A DNA stretch of 64,000 nucleotides from Bradyrhizobium iriomotense. GTDB taxonomy: Bacteria > Pseudomonadota > Alphaproteobacteria > Rhizobiales > Xanthobacteraceae. This document shows positions 1 to 8,030 of the stretch, one piece after another. The position numbers and the translations under genes were made by a program. Numbering within the stretch: the first letter of the stretch is position 1; each line of letters starts with the position of its first letter. The stretch is taken from assembly GCF_018130765.1 (NCBI RefSeq), contig NZ_JAFCJZ010000023.1:62001-126000 (forward strand), given 5' to 3'. The notes beneath the pieces are model-generated. The model ran no database searches. It worked only from the letters and a program-made list of their open reading frames with translations, and was not told the DNA's origin.

Positions 1-741
1 CGGACCCACGAACTTGGCCGCCGTCTCCGCCTTGAGCGCGGCGAGATTGCCGGCGACCGCTCGGGTCCGCCGCCGCATGTTCTGGTCGAGGAAGCGGCCG
101 ACCAAAAGGAAGGTCAGCAGCATGATCGCCGCGTCGAAATAGGCGTGCTCGGCGTGGTGGATGGTCTCGACCACGGACATGCCGAGCGCCAGGATCACAC
201 CGATCGAGATCGGCACGTCCATGTTGGTCGTCTTCGCCGACAGCGCGCGCCAGGCCGAACGGAAGAACGGCTGACCGGCATAGGCCGCCGCCGGCAGCGC
301 GATCAGCGCCGACAGCCAGTGGAAGAAGTCGCGCTGTTCCGGCAGCATGTCCGAGACGTTGCCCGACCATACCGGGATCGACAGCATCATCACGTTCATG
401 GTGGCGAATGCCGCGACCCCGAGGCAGCGCAGCAGGAAGCGGGATTCGGCGACCTCGGCGACTTCCGCGCTCTCGGTCTCGAACGGATAGGCCTTGTAGC
501 CGAGCTCTTCGAGCCGGTCGATGAAACGGCCGGGGTCCAGCGTGCCCGCCTTCCATTCCAGCGCGACACGGCGGTCGGTCAGGTTCACGCGTGCCAGCGT
601 GACGTCGGGGATAGCGGACAGGCCGCGCTCGATCTTGGCCATGCAGCCGGCGCAGTGAACGCCTTCGACCGCGAGATCGATATGCCGCAGGCCCGCGCCC
701 GCGTCGCGAACATAGTGAGAGAAATCGCGCGTGACCTGCAT
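1..741 (-). CDS. fixI: FixI/CcoI copper-transporting P-type ATPase, N-terminal part (runs off the window)
   Basis: P-type ATPase that supplies copper for cbb3 oxidase assembly. Only the first 247 codons lie in the window and the frame stays open to base 1. The N-terminus carries a heavy-metal-binding domain with a CAGC metal motif (GVHCAGCMAKIE, about residues 32-43), followed by the first membrane helices. The ATG at 741 is supported by AAGGA eight bases upstream, and the gene begins 11 bases after the fixH stop, so it is the third gene of fixGHI(S). The phosphorylation motif DKTGT and the rest of the protein lie outside the window, so the assignment rests on the N-terminus and the operon order. 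Confidence 0.93.
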   Translation of the reverse strand, partial: MQVTRDFSHYVRDAGAGLRHIDLAVEGVHCAGCMAKIERGLSAIPDVTLARVNLTDRRVALEWKAGTLDPGRFIDRLEELGYKAYPFETESAEVAEVAESRFLLRCLGVAAFATMNVMMLSIPVWSGNVSDMLPEQRDFFHWLSALIALPAAAYAGQPFFRSAWRALSAKTTNMDVPISIGVILALGMSVVETIHHAEHAYFDAAIMLLTFLLVGRFLDQNMRRRTRAVAGNLAALKAETAAKFVGP

Positions 742-752
742 GACGAGATCCT

Positions 753-1238
753 TCAGTTCAGGATCACGCGGTTGCGCGAGAGGAACACACGGGACCCTCG
801 CGCCTCACCCTCGATCACCAGATCCCACTGCCCCGGCGCGACGGACGCGGCATTGCCGCGATAGACGCCGATGCCGGCCTCCGCGAGCTCGACCTGGAGG
901 TCGGCGCGCTTGTCGGTCGGCCGCTCCAGACGCCCGCCGAACTTCAATCCGGCGAGCGGCTGTCCGCTCGCATCACGCGCCTCGACCCGGATCGCGGCGC
1001 CACCGTCGGTGCTGCGCTCGATATGGGCGCTGACCTGCCATTTGCGCGCGGCCTGGTCCTGCGCCGCGGAGATCTCGCGGCCATAGGTCAGGCCCGCGGC
1101 ATAGGGGCTGTCGACGTCCGTGCCCGGCAGCGTCGCGATCGCGAGCTTCATCATGGTCACGTTGACGCCGATCACGAGGCCGAAGAAGGCGACCAGCATC
1201 AGCAGCACCTTGGTTCCGGTCAGCGGCTTGGATGCCAT
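753..1238 (-). CDS. fixH: FixH/CcoH, cbb3 oxidase assembly protein
   Basis: Small membrane protein (161 aa) needed for maturation of cbb3 cytochrome oxidase. One N-terminal membrane helix (about residues 9-31) is followed by a periplasmic beta-rich FixH domain. This is the usual size and layout of the family. It lies 15 bases downstream of fixG and just before fixI, in the canonical fixGHI order, so it should be made from the FixK-controlled fixG promoter. Confidence 0.95.
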   Translation of the reverse strand: MASKPLTGTKVLLMLVAFFGLVIGVNVTMMKLAIATLPGTDVDSPYAAGLTYGREISAAQDQAARKWQVSAHIERSTDGGAAIRVEARDASGQPLAGLKFGGRLERPTDKRADLQVELAEAGIGVYRGNAASVAPGQWDLVIEGEARGSRVFLSRNRVILN

Positions 1239-1253
1239 GGCAGTCTCCTGGTC

Positions 1254-2720
1254 CTACGGCGCGACGAAATTGTCGGTGGCGGACGCGACTTCGCCGAGGC
1301 CGATATCGGTGACGTGGAAGCGCACCGGAATCGACTTCTCCGGATTGTTCTCCGCCGGCGCCGTGACGAGCAGCCGCAGCTCGCTGGTGGAGTCGCGGGG
1401 GATCACGATCATCGGCCTATCAGGCGTCACCGAATCGACGCCGACGACGTGGACCGTCAGATTGGCCGGACCGTTCGCATCGATCGCGATGACACGGTCA
1501 TAGCCGCTCTTGTTCAAGAGACGCACCGTATAGGCGTTGCGGATCGAGCCGTCGCTGAGCTTGACCGCGACCGGATTGCGGTCGTGCAGCACGTTGACGT
1601 CGAGCAGGCTGCGCGTCGCCAGCGTATAGATCATGAAGCCGCCGACGGCGGCGATGATCGCGCTGTAGGCGATGGTGCGGGGCCGCACCATGCGGTAGAT
1701 CGGCGCCTTGCCTTCCTGGCGGCGGTGGATGTTGATGTCGTTGTCATAGCCGATCAGCCGCTTCGGCCGGCCGATCTTGGCCATCACGTTGTCGCAGGCA
1801 TCGATGCAGAGCCCGCACTGGATGCATTCCATCTGCGGTCCGTTGCGGATGTCGATGCCGGTCGGGCAGACCGCGACGCACTGGTAGCAATCGACGCAAT
1901 CGCCGACCTGCTGGCCGAGCGCGCGCAGCTCGGCCGCCTTCTTCACCGAGGTGCGCTTCTCGCCGCGGTCGTAGCGGTAAGTGACGTTGAGCGCCCATTC
2001 GTCGGTGAGCGCCGCCTGGATGCGCGGCCACGGGCACATATAGGTGCAGACCTGCTCGCGCATGTAGCCGGCGAGCACATAGGTCGTTGCGGTGAGAATG
2101 CCGATCCAGACATAGGCGATCATCGGCCCCTGGAAGGTGACGAGCTCCTTCACCAGGGTCGGCGCGTCGTTGAAGTAGAGCACCCAGGCGCCGCCGGTCC
2201 ACCAGGCGATCAGCAGCCAGATCGAATGCTTGAGCACGATCTCTGAGATGCGCTCGAGCTTCATCGGATCGCTCGACGCATCCTTCTTCATCCGCTCGCG
2301 CCGGTCGCCCTCGATCAGGCGTTCGACGGCATAGAACAGGTCGGTCCAGACGGTCTGCGGGCAGAGATAGCCGCACCAGATCCGGCCGCCGATGGAGTTC
2401 ATCAGGAACAGCGCCACCGCGGCGACGATCAACAGGCCGGTGAAGTAGTAGACCTCCTGCGGCCACAGCTCGATGAAGAAGAAATAGAAACGGCTGTTGG
2501 GAAGGTCGATCAGCACCGCCTGGCTGGGCGCGCCGAGGCCGCGATTCCAGCGCACGAAGGGCAGGAAGTAGTAGACGCCGAGGCAGAACGCCATCAGCCC
2601 CCATTTGATCCGGCGAAACGTGCCGGAGACGCTCTGGGGATAGACTTTCTTGCGGGCTGCGTAGAGCGGCCCGTAATCATCACCCGATATGAGGTCTTTG
2701 GGGTTCACGGTCTTGTTCAT
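1254..2720 (-). CDS. fixG: FixG/CcoG, membrane polyferredoxin for cbb3 oxidase assembly
   Basis: Membrane iron-sulfur protein of 488 aa (RdxA/CcoG family), implicated in copper handling during cbb3 oxidase assembly. Several membrane helices lie between about residues 39 and 220. Two 4Fe-4S cysteine sets follow at Cys275/278/281/285 and Cys299/302/305/309. The C-terminal third is the immunoglobulin-like FixG_C region. Cys116/Cys120 (WCGYLCP) and Cys225/Cys229 (CTYMCP) are the conserved membrane cysteine pairs. First gene of fixGHI. A FixK box lies with its centre about 64 bases upstream of the ATG, and microoxic induction through FixK2 is expected. Confidence 0.96.
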   Translation of the reverse strand: MNKTVNPKDLISGDDYGPLYAARKKVYPQSVSGTFRRIKWGLMAFCLGVYYFLPFVRWNRGLGAPSQAVLIDLPNSRFYFFFIELWPQEVYYFTGLLIVAAVALFLMNSIGGRIWCGYLCPQTVWTDLFYAVERLIEGDRRERMKKDASSDPMKLERISEIVLKHSIWLLIAWWTGGAWVLYFNDAPTLVKELVTFQGPMIAYVWIGILTATTYVLAGYMREQVCTYMCPWPRIQAALTDEWALNVTYRYDRGEKRTSVKKAAELRALGQQVGDCVDCYQCVAVCPTGIDIRNGPQMECIQCGLCIDACDNVMAKIGRPKRLIGYDNDINIHRRQEGKAPIYRMVRPRTIAYSAIIAAVGGFMIYTLATRSLLDVNVLHDRNPVAVKLSDGSIRNAYTVRLLNKSGYDRVIAIDANGPANLTVHVVGVDSVTPDRPMIVIPRDSTSELRLLVTAPAENNPEKSIPVRFHVTDIGLGEVASATDNFVAP

Positions 2721-2777
2721 CGCCAGGAGCTTCTCGAAAAGGTGCGATTAAACCTAGACCCGACACCGCCGTGTCAG

Positions 2778-2791
2778 TTGATCCAGCTCAA
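2778..2791 (-). promoter_or_regulatory. FixK box for fixGHI
   Basis: TTGATCCAGCTCAA matches the FixK/FNR consensus TTGA-N6-TCAA exactly. Its centre lies about 64 bases before the fixG ATG, suiting class II activation with a start site near 2744. The final CAA is also the first three bases of the hairpin behind fixP. Confidence 0.85.
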
Positions 2792-2820
2792 ACGGGGGCG
2801 TTTTTGTTCGCCCCCGTTTG
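2789..2820 (-). terminator. Hairpin terminator after fixNOQP
   Basis: Perfect 12-bp stem (CAAACGGGGGCG, then CGCCCCCGTTTG) with an 8-base T-rich loop, 21 bases past the fixP stop. It has no T-tract on the exit side, so its efficiency is uncertain. It overlaps the distal half-site of the fixG FixK box by three bases. Confidence 0.65.
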
Positions 2821-2841
2821 GACCCATTGTCCGCCGATCGA

Positions 2842-3714
2842 TTACTTGCCGCCGCCCAGCGAGTGGACGTAGACCGCCATTGCCTTGATGGTGGCGGGAT
2901 CGAGCCGGCCTTCCCAGGCCGGCATCACGCCGGCGCGGCCTTGGCTGATGGTCTCGATCAGGGCGGCCTCGTCCGAGCCATAGAGCCAGATCTTGTCGGT
3001 CAGGTTCGGCGCGCCGAGTTCCTGGTTCCCCTTGCCGCCATCGCCGTGGCAGGCGACGCAGTTCTCGGCGAAGATCTTCTCACCCTTGGCCGCATCAAAG
3101 CCCTTGCGAGTCGGAAGGCCCGACAGCGAGCGCACGTAATTGGCGACCGTGACGATCTCGTCGGCCTTCAGCACGCCGTCCTTGCCGAAGGCGAGCATCT
3201 GGCCTTCATGCGTCTTGGCATGGCCGGAACGCGCGCCGAACTGGATGGTCTGCATGATCTGGTCGAGCGTGCCGCCCCACAGCCAGTCGTCGTCGTTCAG
3301 GTTCGGGAACCCCTTGGCGCCGGCACCGCCGGAGCCGTGGCACGGCGCGCAATTGTCGCCGAACACGGTCTTGCCCTTGGCGCGGGCGAGCGCCAGCAAG
3401 GCCGGGTCCTTCTCGATGTCGGCGAGCGAGGCCGCGCCCAGCGCGACCATCTTGTCGCCCCGGATCTTCTCGAGATTGGCGAGCTCGACCGCGACGTCGG
3501 CACGCGAGGAGTAGCCGAACACGCCCGTGGTGTTGCTGGCGATCAGCGGCCAGGCCGGATAGACGATCCAGTAGCCGATCGCCCAGACGATGGTGAGGTA
3601 GAAGCAGATCACCCACCAGCGCGGCAGCGGCGTGTTGAGCTCCTTGATGCCGTCCCACTCATGTCCGGTCGTGGACTTGCCGGTGACGGTATCGACTTCG
3701 CTATGATCGGTCAT
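2842..3714 (-). CDS. fixP: FixP/CcoP, diheme cytochrome c subunit of cbb3 oxidase
   Basis: Membrane-anchored diheme c-type cytochrome (290 aa) that takes electrons from cytochrome bc1 or soluble cytochrome c and passes them into cbb3 oxidase. A membrane anchor lies around residues 33-55. The two heme c sites are Cys122/Cys125/His126 (CAPCH) and Cys219/Cys222/His223 (CVACH). Length and layout match CcoP. Last gene of fixNOQP, starting 6 bases after the fixQ stop and followed by a hairpin. Confidence 0.97.
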   Translation of the reverse strand: MTDHSEVDTVTGKSTTGHEWDGIKELNTPLPRWWVICFYLTIVWAIGYWIVYPAWPLIASNTTGVFGYSSRADVAVELANLEKIRGDKMVALGAASLADIEKDPALLALARAKGKTVFGDNCAPCHGSGGAGAKGFPNLNDDDWLWGGTLDQIMQTIQFGARSGHAKTHEGQMLAFGKDGVLKADEIVTVANYVRSLSGLPTRKGFDAAKGEKIFAENCVACHGDGGKGNQELGAPNLTDKIWLYGSDEAALIETISQGRAGVMPAWEGRLDPATIKAMAVYVHSLGGGK

Positions 3715-3720
3715 GGTCTC

Positions 3721-3885
3721 TCACTCCTCCCGCAGCGGCAGGTGCGCCGCTTCGTCGAACGCAGCCTTGTTGCGGGGCCAAAATGCGTAGGCGATGATCG
3801 CGAGAAAGATCGCGACGAACACCGGCGTCCAGATCGTGGCGACGAGACCAGACGCGAGATTGTCGAGTGTCAGGATGGCTTTCAT
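3721..3885 (-). CDS. fixQ: FixQ/CcoQ, small cbb3 oxidase subunit
   Basis: A 54-residue single-helix membrane protein. The translation runs from MKAILTLDNL to a polar tail LPLREE, with one hydrophobic helix at about residues 15-36 followed by WPRNK, typical of CcoQ. CcoQ stabilises the oxidase and the association of CcoP with the core. It sits exactly between fixO (13 bases upstream) and fixP (6 bases downstream), as expected for fixNOQP. Confidence 0.93.
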   Translation of the reverse strand: MKAILTLDNLASGLVATIWTPVFVAIFLAIIAYAFWPRNKAAFDEAAHLPLREE

Positions 3886-3898
3886 CGTTGATGCCTTC

Positions 3899-4633
3899 TC
3901 AGCGAAGATTGGCTTTCTCGTTGTAGATCTTGAAGTCGACCAGGGTGCCGAGCATCTGCAGGTACGCGATCAGCGCGTCCATCTCGGTCGGCGTGCCGGT
4001 CTTGCCGTCGAAGTTGCGCACCACCGCCTTGGCGTAGCGCTTGCTGAAGGCATCGCCGCCGGCATTGTCCGGATCGGCCTGGGCCTTCAGATCGGCGCCT
4101 GCGTTGGCGATCTGGTCGTCGGTGTAGGGCACGCCGACGGTCCGCAGCGTGCGCATGTGGTCGGCGATCGTGTCCGGATCCACCTCGTTCTGGCTGAGGA
4201 ACGGATAGCCCGGCATCACCGACTGCGGCACGATCGCGCGCGGGTTGATCAGGTGGGTGACGTGCCAATCGTCGGAATATTTCGCGCCGACGCGGGCAAG
4301 GTCCGGACCGGTGCGCTTCGAGCCCCACTGGAACGGATGGTCGAACATGCTCTCGGCGGCGAGCGAGAAGTGGCCGTAGCGTTCGACCTCGTCACGCAGC
4401 GGCCGGATCATCTGCGAGTGGCAGAGATAGCAGCCCTCGCGGACGTAGACGTTGCGCCCCGCCAGCTCCAGCGGCGTGTAGGGCCTGACCCCGTCGACCT
4501 TCTCGATCGTGCTCTTGAGGTAGAACAGCGGGGTGATCTCGACGAGACCGCCGATCGAGATCACCAAGAGGATGCCGACGATCAGGATGATCGAGTTCTT
4601 TTCGAAGATTTGGTGGCGTGTCCAGAACGACAT
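3899..4633 (-). CDS. fixO: FixO/CcoO, monoheme cytochrome c subunit of cbb3 oxidase
   Basis: Membrane-anchored monoheme cytochrome c of cbb3 oxidase (244 aa). An N-terminal membrane helix lies at about residues 13-34. The heme site is Cys68/Cys71/His72 (CYLCH), and a conserved methionine-containing MPGYPFL segment lies downstream. It passes electrons from FixP to the FixN hemes. Second gene of fixNOQP, 12 bases after fixN. Confidence 0.97.
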   Translation of the reverse strand: MSFWTRHQIFEKNSIILIVGILLVISIGGLVEITPLFYLKSTIEKVDGVRPYTPLELAGRNVYVREGCYLCHSQMIRPLRDEVERYGHFSLAAESMFDHPFQWGSKRTGPDLARVGAKYSDDWHVTHLINPRAIVPQSVMPGYPFLSQNEVDPDTIADHMRTLRTVGVPYTDDQIANAGADLKAQADPDNAGGDAFSKRYAKAVVRNFDGKTGTPTEMDALIAYLQMLGTLVDFKIYNEKANLR

Positions 4634-4645
4634 TGCTTTAGCTCC

Positions 4646-6295
4646 TCATTCCGCCGGCTGAAGAGCGACGGGCATCTGGACTTCCGCCTCGCCGACGCGA
4701 ACGGTCATCCAGAGATTGTAGGCCATGATCAGCGAGCCGATCAGGAACAGGCCGCCGCCTGCGGCGCGGATGATGTAGAAGGGATGCATCGCCTCGACGG
4801 TTTCGATGAAGGAATATTCGAGGAAGCCGAGCGAGGTGTAGGCGCGCCACATCAGGCCCTGGAGGATGCCGGACACCCACATCGCCGAGATGTAGAGAAC
4901 GATGCCGAGGGTCGCGACCCAGAAGTGCCAGTTGACGAGCTTCAGGCTGTAGAGGCCCTTGCGATTCCAGGCCCACGGCACCAGGCAGTAGAGTGCGCCG
5001 AAGGAGACGAAGCCGACCCAGCCGAGCGCGCCGGAGTGGACGTGGCCGATGGTCCAGTCGGTGTAGTGGCTGAGCGAGTTGACCACCTTGATCGACATCA
5101 TCGGGCCTTCGAAGGTCGACATGCCGTAGAAGGCGACGGAGACCACCAGCATGCGCAGCACGGGATCGGTGCGCAGCTTGTCCCATGCGCCCGACAGCGT
5201 CATCAGGCCGTTGATCATGCCGCCCCAGGAGGGCATCCACAGCATGATCGAGAAGGTCATGCCGAGCGTCTGCGTCCAGTCGGGCAGCGCCGTGTAGTGC
5301 AGATGGTGGGGACCGGCCCAGATGTAGAGGAAGATCAGCGCCCAGAAGTGGATGATCGACAGGCGGTAGGAATAGATCGGCCGGTCGGCGCGCTTCGGAA
5401 TGAAGTAGTACATGATGGCGAGGAAGCCGGCGGTCAGGAAGAAACCGACCGCGTTATGGCCGTACCACCACTGGAACATCGCATCCTGGATGCCGCCCCA
5501 GGCGACGTAGGACTTCGAGCCGAACACCGAGACGGGAAGCGCCGGGTTGTTGCCGAGATGCAGCACCGCAATCGTCACGATGAAGGCGAGATAGAACCAG
5601 TTCGCGACGAAGATGTGCGGTTCCTTGCGCTTGATGACCGTGACGAGGAAGACGAGCAGATAGACCACCCAGACGATGGTCAGCCACAGGTCGGCGTACC
5701 ATTCAGGCTCGGCATATTCCTTCGACTGGGTGACGCCGAGCAGATAGCCCGTGCCCGCGACCAGGATGAAGAAGTTGTAGCCGATCACGACGAACCAGGG
5801 CGCAAGGTCGCCGGCGAGGCGAACGCGGCAGGACTTCTGCACGACGTAGAAGGACGTCGCGATCAGCACGTTGCCGCCGAAGGCGAAGATCACGGCCGAG
5901 GTGTGCAGCGGCCGCAACCGACCGAACTGGATCCAGGGCAGATCGAAGTTGAGCGCGGGCCAGGCCAGCTGCGAGGCGATGATGAGACCGACGAGGAAGC
6001 CGGCGATGCCCCAAAACATCGCCATGAAGGAGGAGAACTTGATCGGCCCCATGTTGTAGTTGGGGCGACCGTTGATCTCCGCCGGCGGCAGCGCCGCCGG
6101 GCGCTCGAAGTAGCGATTGATGATGCAGAACACCGCCGCCACGCTCGCTGCCGCGCCGAGCGCGGCATGGAAGGCGAAAGGCGCGTCGAGCGCCTTGGCC
6201 GAGGCGATCACGCAGAGGAAGGCGGTGGCTGCGAACACGACAGCCAGGCCGCTTTCACCGATGGTCATGGATTTGGAGATGGAGGGCTGGCTCAT
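4646..6295 (-). CDS. fixN: FixN/CcoN, catalytic subunit of cbb3 cytochrome oxidase
   Basis: Catalytic heme-copper subunit (549 aa) that reduces O2 with high affinity, the terminal oxidase used in microoxic or symbiotic respiration. It is polytopic, with about 12 helices. The expected histidine motifs are visible: RPLHTSAVI for a heme ligand, QWWYGHNAV and WAGPHHLHY for the copper/heme site, and TIGHVHSGALGW near the C-terminal helices. First gene of fixNOQP. The preceding FixK box is centred about 64 bases before the ATG. Confidence 0.98.
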   Translation of the reverse strand: MSQPSISKSMTIGESGLAVVFAATAFLCVIASAKALDAPFAFHAALGAAASVAAVFCIINRYFERPAALPPAEINGRPNYNMGPIKFSSFMAMFWGIAGFLVGLIIASQLAWPALNFDLPWIQFGRLRPLHTSAVIFAFGGNVLIATSFYVVQKSCRVRLAGDLAPWFVVIGYNFFILVAGTGYLLGVTQSKEYAEPEWYADLWLTIVWVVYLLVFLVTVIKRKEPHIFVANWFYLAFIVTIAVLHLGNNPALPVSVFGSKSYVAWGGIQDAMFQWWYGHNAVGFFLTAGFLAIMYYFIPKRADRPIYSYRLSIIHFWALIFLYIWAGPHHLHYTALPDWTQTLGMTFSIMLWMPSWGGMINGLMTLSGAWDKLRTDPVLRMLVVSVAFYGMSTFEGPMMSIKVVNSLSHYTDWTIGHVHSGALGWVGFVSFGALYCLVPWAWNRKGLYSLKLVNWHFWVATLGIVLYISAMWVSGILQGLMWRAYTSLGFLEYSFIETVEAMHPFYIIRAAGGGLFLIGSLIMAYNLWMTVRVGEAEVQMPVALQPAE

Positions 6296-6351
6296 GCGGA
6301 TTCTCTCTGAAAGAACACGGAGCCAGAAACCACATTCATCCTCGCGGGGAA

Positions 6352-6365
6352 TTGATTGAAATCAA
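6352..6365 (-). promoter_or_regulatory. FixK box for fixNOQP
   Basis: TTGATTGAAATCAA, an exact TTGA-N6-TCAA palindrome centred about 64 bases before the fixN ATG. fixNOQP is a known direct FixK2 target in Bradyrhizobium. Confidence 0.9.
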
Positions 6366-6464
6366 GACAGATGGATTTCTGTTAATGTGAGACGGCGGGG
6401 TTTCAACAAACGATATCAACCGCCTGCATCCGAAGTCGCGCACGCGGAAACCGCTCACCTCCGT

Positions 6465-6509
6465 GAAACCACGGAGCTTGAAACCACGGGACTTGAAATC
6501 GGGGAACTT
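6465..6509. repeat. Three tandem copies of a 15-bp unit
   Basis: GAAACCACGGAGCTT, GAAACCACGGGACTT and GAAATCGGGGAACTT follow each other without gaps. They lie between the fixN promoter and the 3' end of the CBS-domain gene. No function is evident. Confidence 0.7.
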
Positions 6510-6521
6510 GGCGGTGTCGCG

Positions 6522-6947
6522 TCAGTCGCGCGCCGTGGCCTTGAGCGCCTTGATGACATCCTCGCGCGCGATGATTCCGACCAGCTTCTGCGCGCCGTCG
6601 AGCACAATGATGCTCCTGATGCGGTGCTCGACCATGATCTGGAGCACGCGCGTCAGGCGCGTGTCGGGGCTGACATAGATGAACTCCGGCGTCATGACGT
6701 CGCCGATCTTGCGGCTCATCAGGTCATGATAGCGCGGCAGCATCTGGCTCGGCGTGAAGGCAAAGCACTTCAGGATGTCGAACTTGGTGACGATGCCGAC
6801 CACCTGTCCGTCGTCCTCGACCGGATAGGAGTTGAAATCGTCGCGCTCGAACATCTCGCTGAGCTCGAGCATGTTGCGGTCGCGCTGCACCGTCTTGACG
6901 TTGCGCGTCATGTAGCCGTCGACGGTCTGCTCGAGAAATCTGTACAC
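6522..6947 (-). CDS. Two-CBS-domain protein
   Basis: Soluble protein of 141 aa consisting almost wholly of a pair of CBS domains (about residues 10-65 and 75-138), a module that usually binds adenine nucleotides and senses energy charge. MTRNVKTVQ and MTPEFIYVSPDT open the two repeats. No catalytic domain is attached. The start is a GTG with GAGGAGGA just upstream. It lies 37 bases after the universal stress gene, probably in the same operon, and next to fixNOQP. A role in low-oxygen energy sensing is inferred from that context only. Confidence 0.85.
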   Translation of the reverse strand: MYRFLEQTVDGYMTRNVKTVQRDRNMLELSEMFERDDFNSYPVEDDGQVVGIVTKFDILKCFAFTPSQMLPRYHDLMSRKIGDVMTPEFIYVSPDTRLTRVLQIMVEHRIRSIIVLDGAQKLVGIIAREDVIKALKATARD

Positions 6948-6984
6948 GGCGCGTCCTCCTCAATTCGCTATAGCCGACCGGCCG

Positions 6985-7818
6985 TCAGTGCGACAGCAGC
7001 ACGCAACGCGTGGATTGAGTGACCAGATACTGGGTGACGCCGCCCAGGATCAGCTCACGGAACCTCGAATGCCCGTAGGCCCCCGCCACGATCAGGCCGG
7101 CGCCGACGTCGCCGGCGACCTTCTCCAATTGCGCGGCGGCGGGTTCGTTCCGCGCGGCCTCCGAGACGCGCGCCGTCGCGGTGACGCCGTGACGGGCGAG
7201 CCAGGCGGCGACGTCGGTGACGCCGGCCATCACGCCCGAACGGTCGTCGCCCTGCTCCGGAATCTCGACGATGGTGACGTCCCTCGCCTTGCGCAGCATC
7301 GGCAGCGCGTCCGCCACCGCCCGCCGCGCCTCCGCCGTATCCTTCCACGCCACCAGAACGCTACGCAGATCGAGCCAGTTGGCCCGGTCGGGCACGACGA
7401 GAAGCGGACGGCCGACCTGCATCACCAGATCCCTGGGGCTTGCCAGCGCGAAAGCATCGGAAAAGACCGTGCTCTGCCCGCCGCTGACGACGATGTCGGC
7501 GCAGCGTGCCTGTGCCAGCACGAAGCGTGCCGGGAAATCCTGGGCGCTGCGCCACTCCACGTGCCCGCCACGATTTTTTGTCGCGGCGCGGAATTGCGCC
7601 TCCAGACCCGCCAGCCGCCGCTTGACGGAAGCTTCGCCCTCGTCGATCAGCCTCTGGGCCTCGGCGCCGTCGGTGAAATAGAGCGGCGGCGCGAACTGCG
7701 CCGCGGCAACCCCGACGATGGCCGATTCGAATCGCTCGGCGAGTTCGCCCGCGACCTGAAGACGCGCCTCGTTGGATTGATCGAGCGCCAAGCTGACCAT
7801 CACGGTCGCGTATGTCAT
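6985..7818 (-). CDS. Universal stress protein (UspA family)
   Basis: Cytosolic stress protein of 277 aa, about twice the single-domain length. A C-terminal Usp domain shows the nucleotide-binding pattern G-x2-G-x9-G with hydroxyl residues (GAYGHSRFRELILGGVTQYL). The N-terminal half looks like a diverged second Usp fold. The ATG at 7818 follows GGAGAA; a longer form would start at the GTG at 7833. It precedes the CBS gene. A FixK-like site with one mismatch is centred 66 bases upstream, the same spacing as at fixN, so low-oxygen control is plausible. Confidence 0.85.
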   Translation of the reverse strand: MTYATVMVSLALDQSNEARLQVAGELAERFESAIVGVAAAQFAPPLYFTDGAEAQRLIDEGEASVKRRLAGLEAQFRAATKNRGGHVEWRSAQDFPARFVLAQARCADIVVSGGQSTVFSDAFALASPRDLVMQVGRPLLVVPDRANWLDLRSVLVAWKDTAEARRAVADALPMLRKARDVTIVEIPEQGDDRSGVMAGVTDVAAWLARHGVTATARVSEAARNEPAAAQLEKVAGDVGAGLIVAGAYGHSRFRELILGGVTQYLVTQSTRCVLLSH

Positions 7819-7877
7819 CGGGATTCTCCGCACGGCAATGAACTGTGCGAAATCTAGTCCCGCCGACGCAAAGCGGG

Positions 7878-7891
7878 ATGAGATAGATCAA
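7878..7891 (-). promoter_or_regulatory. Degenerate FixK-like box before the stress-protein/CBS operon
   Basis: Read on the minus strand this is TTGATCTATCTCAT, so only the last base differs from TTG-N8-CAA. It is centred about 66 bases upstream of the stress-protein ATG, close to the spacing at fixN and fixG. Confidence 0.45.
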
Positions 7892-8030
7892 ACCGTTCGC
7901 CATCCGGGATCGCCGGAATTACACCAACGAAATCAAACATCGGAACTTGCCTCCGGCTCGGGCTTGGGCGAAAACTACCGGCACGCTTGCGGCATCCTGC
8001 CCGCCGCATGAGCAGAGGAGTGACGACTTG

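Noticed and set aside
1023..2246. Long plus-strand frame opposite fixG/fixH (407 codons)
   Set aside because: Antisense shadow of high-GC genes; composition rich in Asp/Arg/His/Ala with no domain, while the opposite strand encodes clear FixG and FixH.
3794..6310. 838-codon plus-strand frame opposite fixO/fixN
   Set aside because: Antisense shadow; no recognisable motifs, and it spans two well-defined oxidase genes and their gap.
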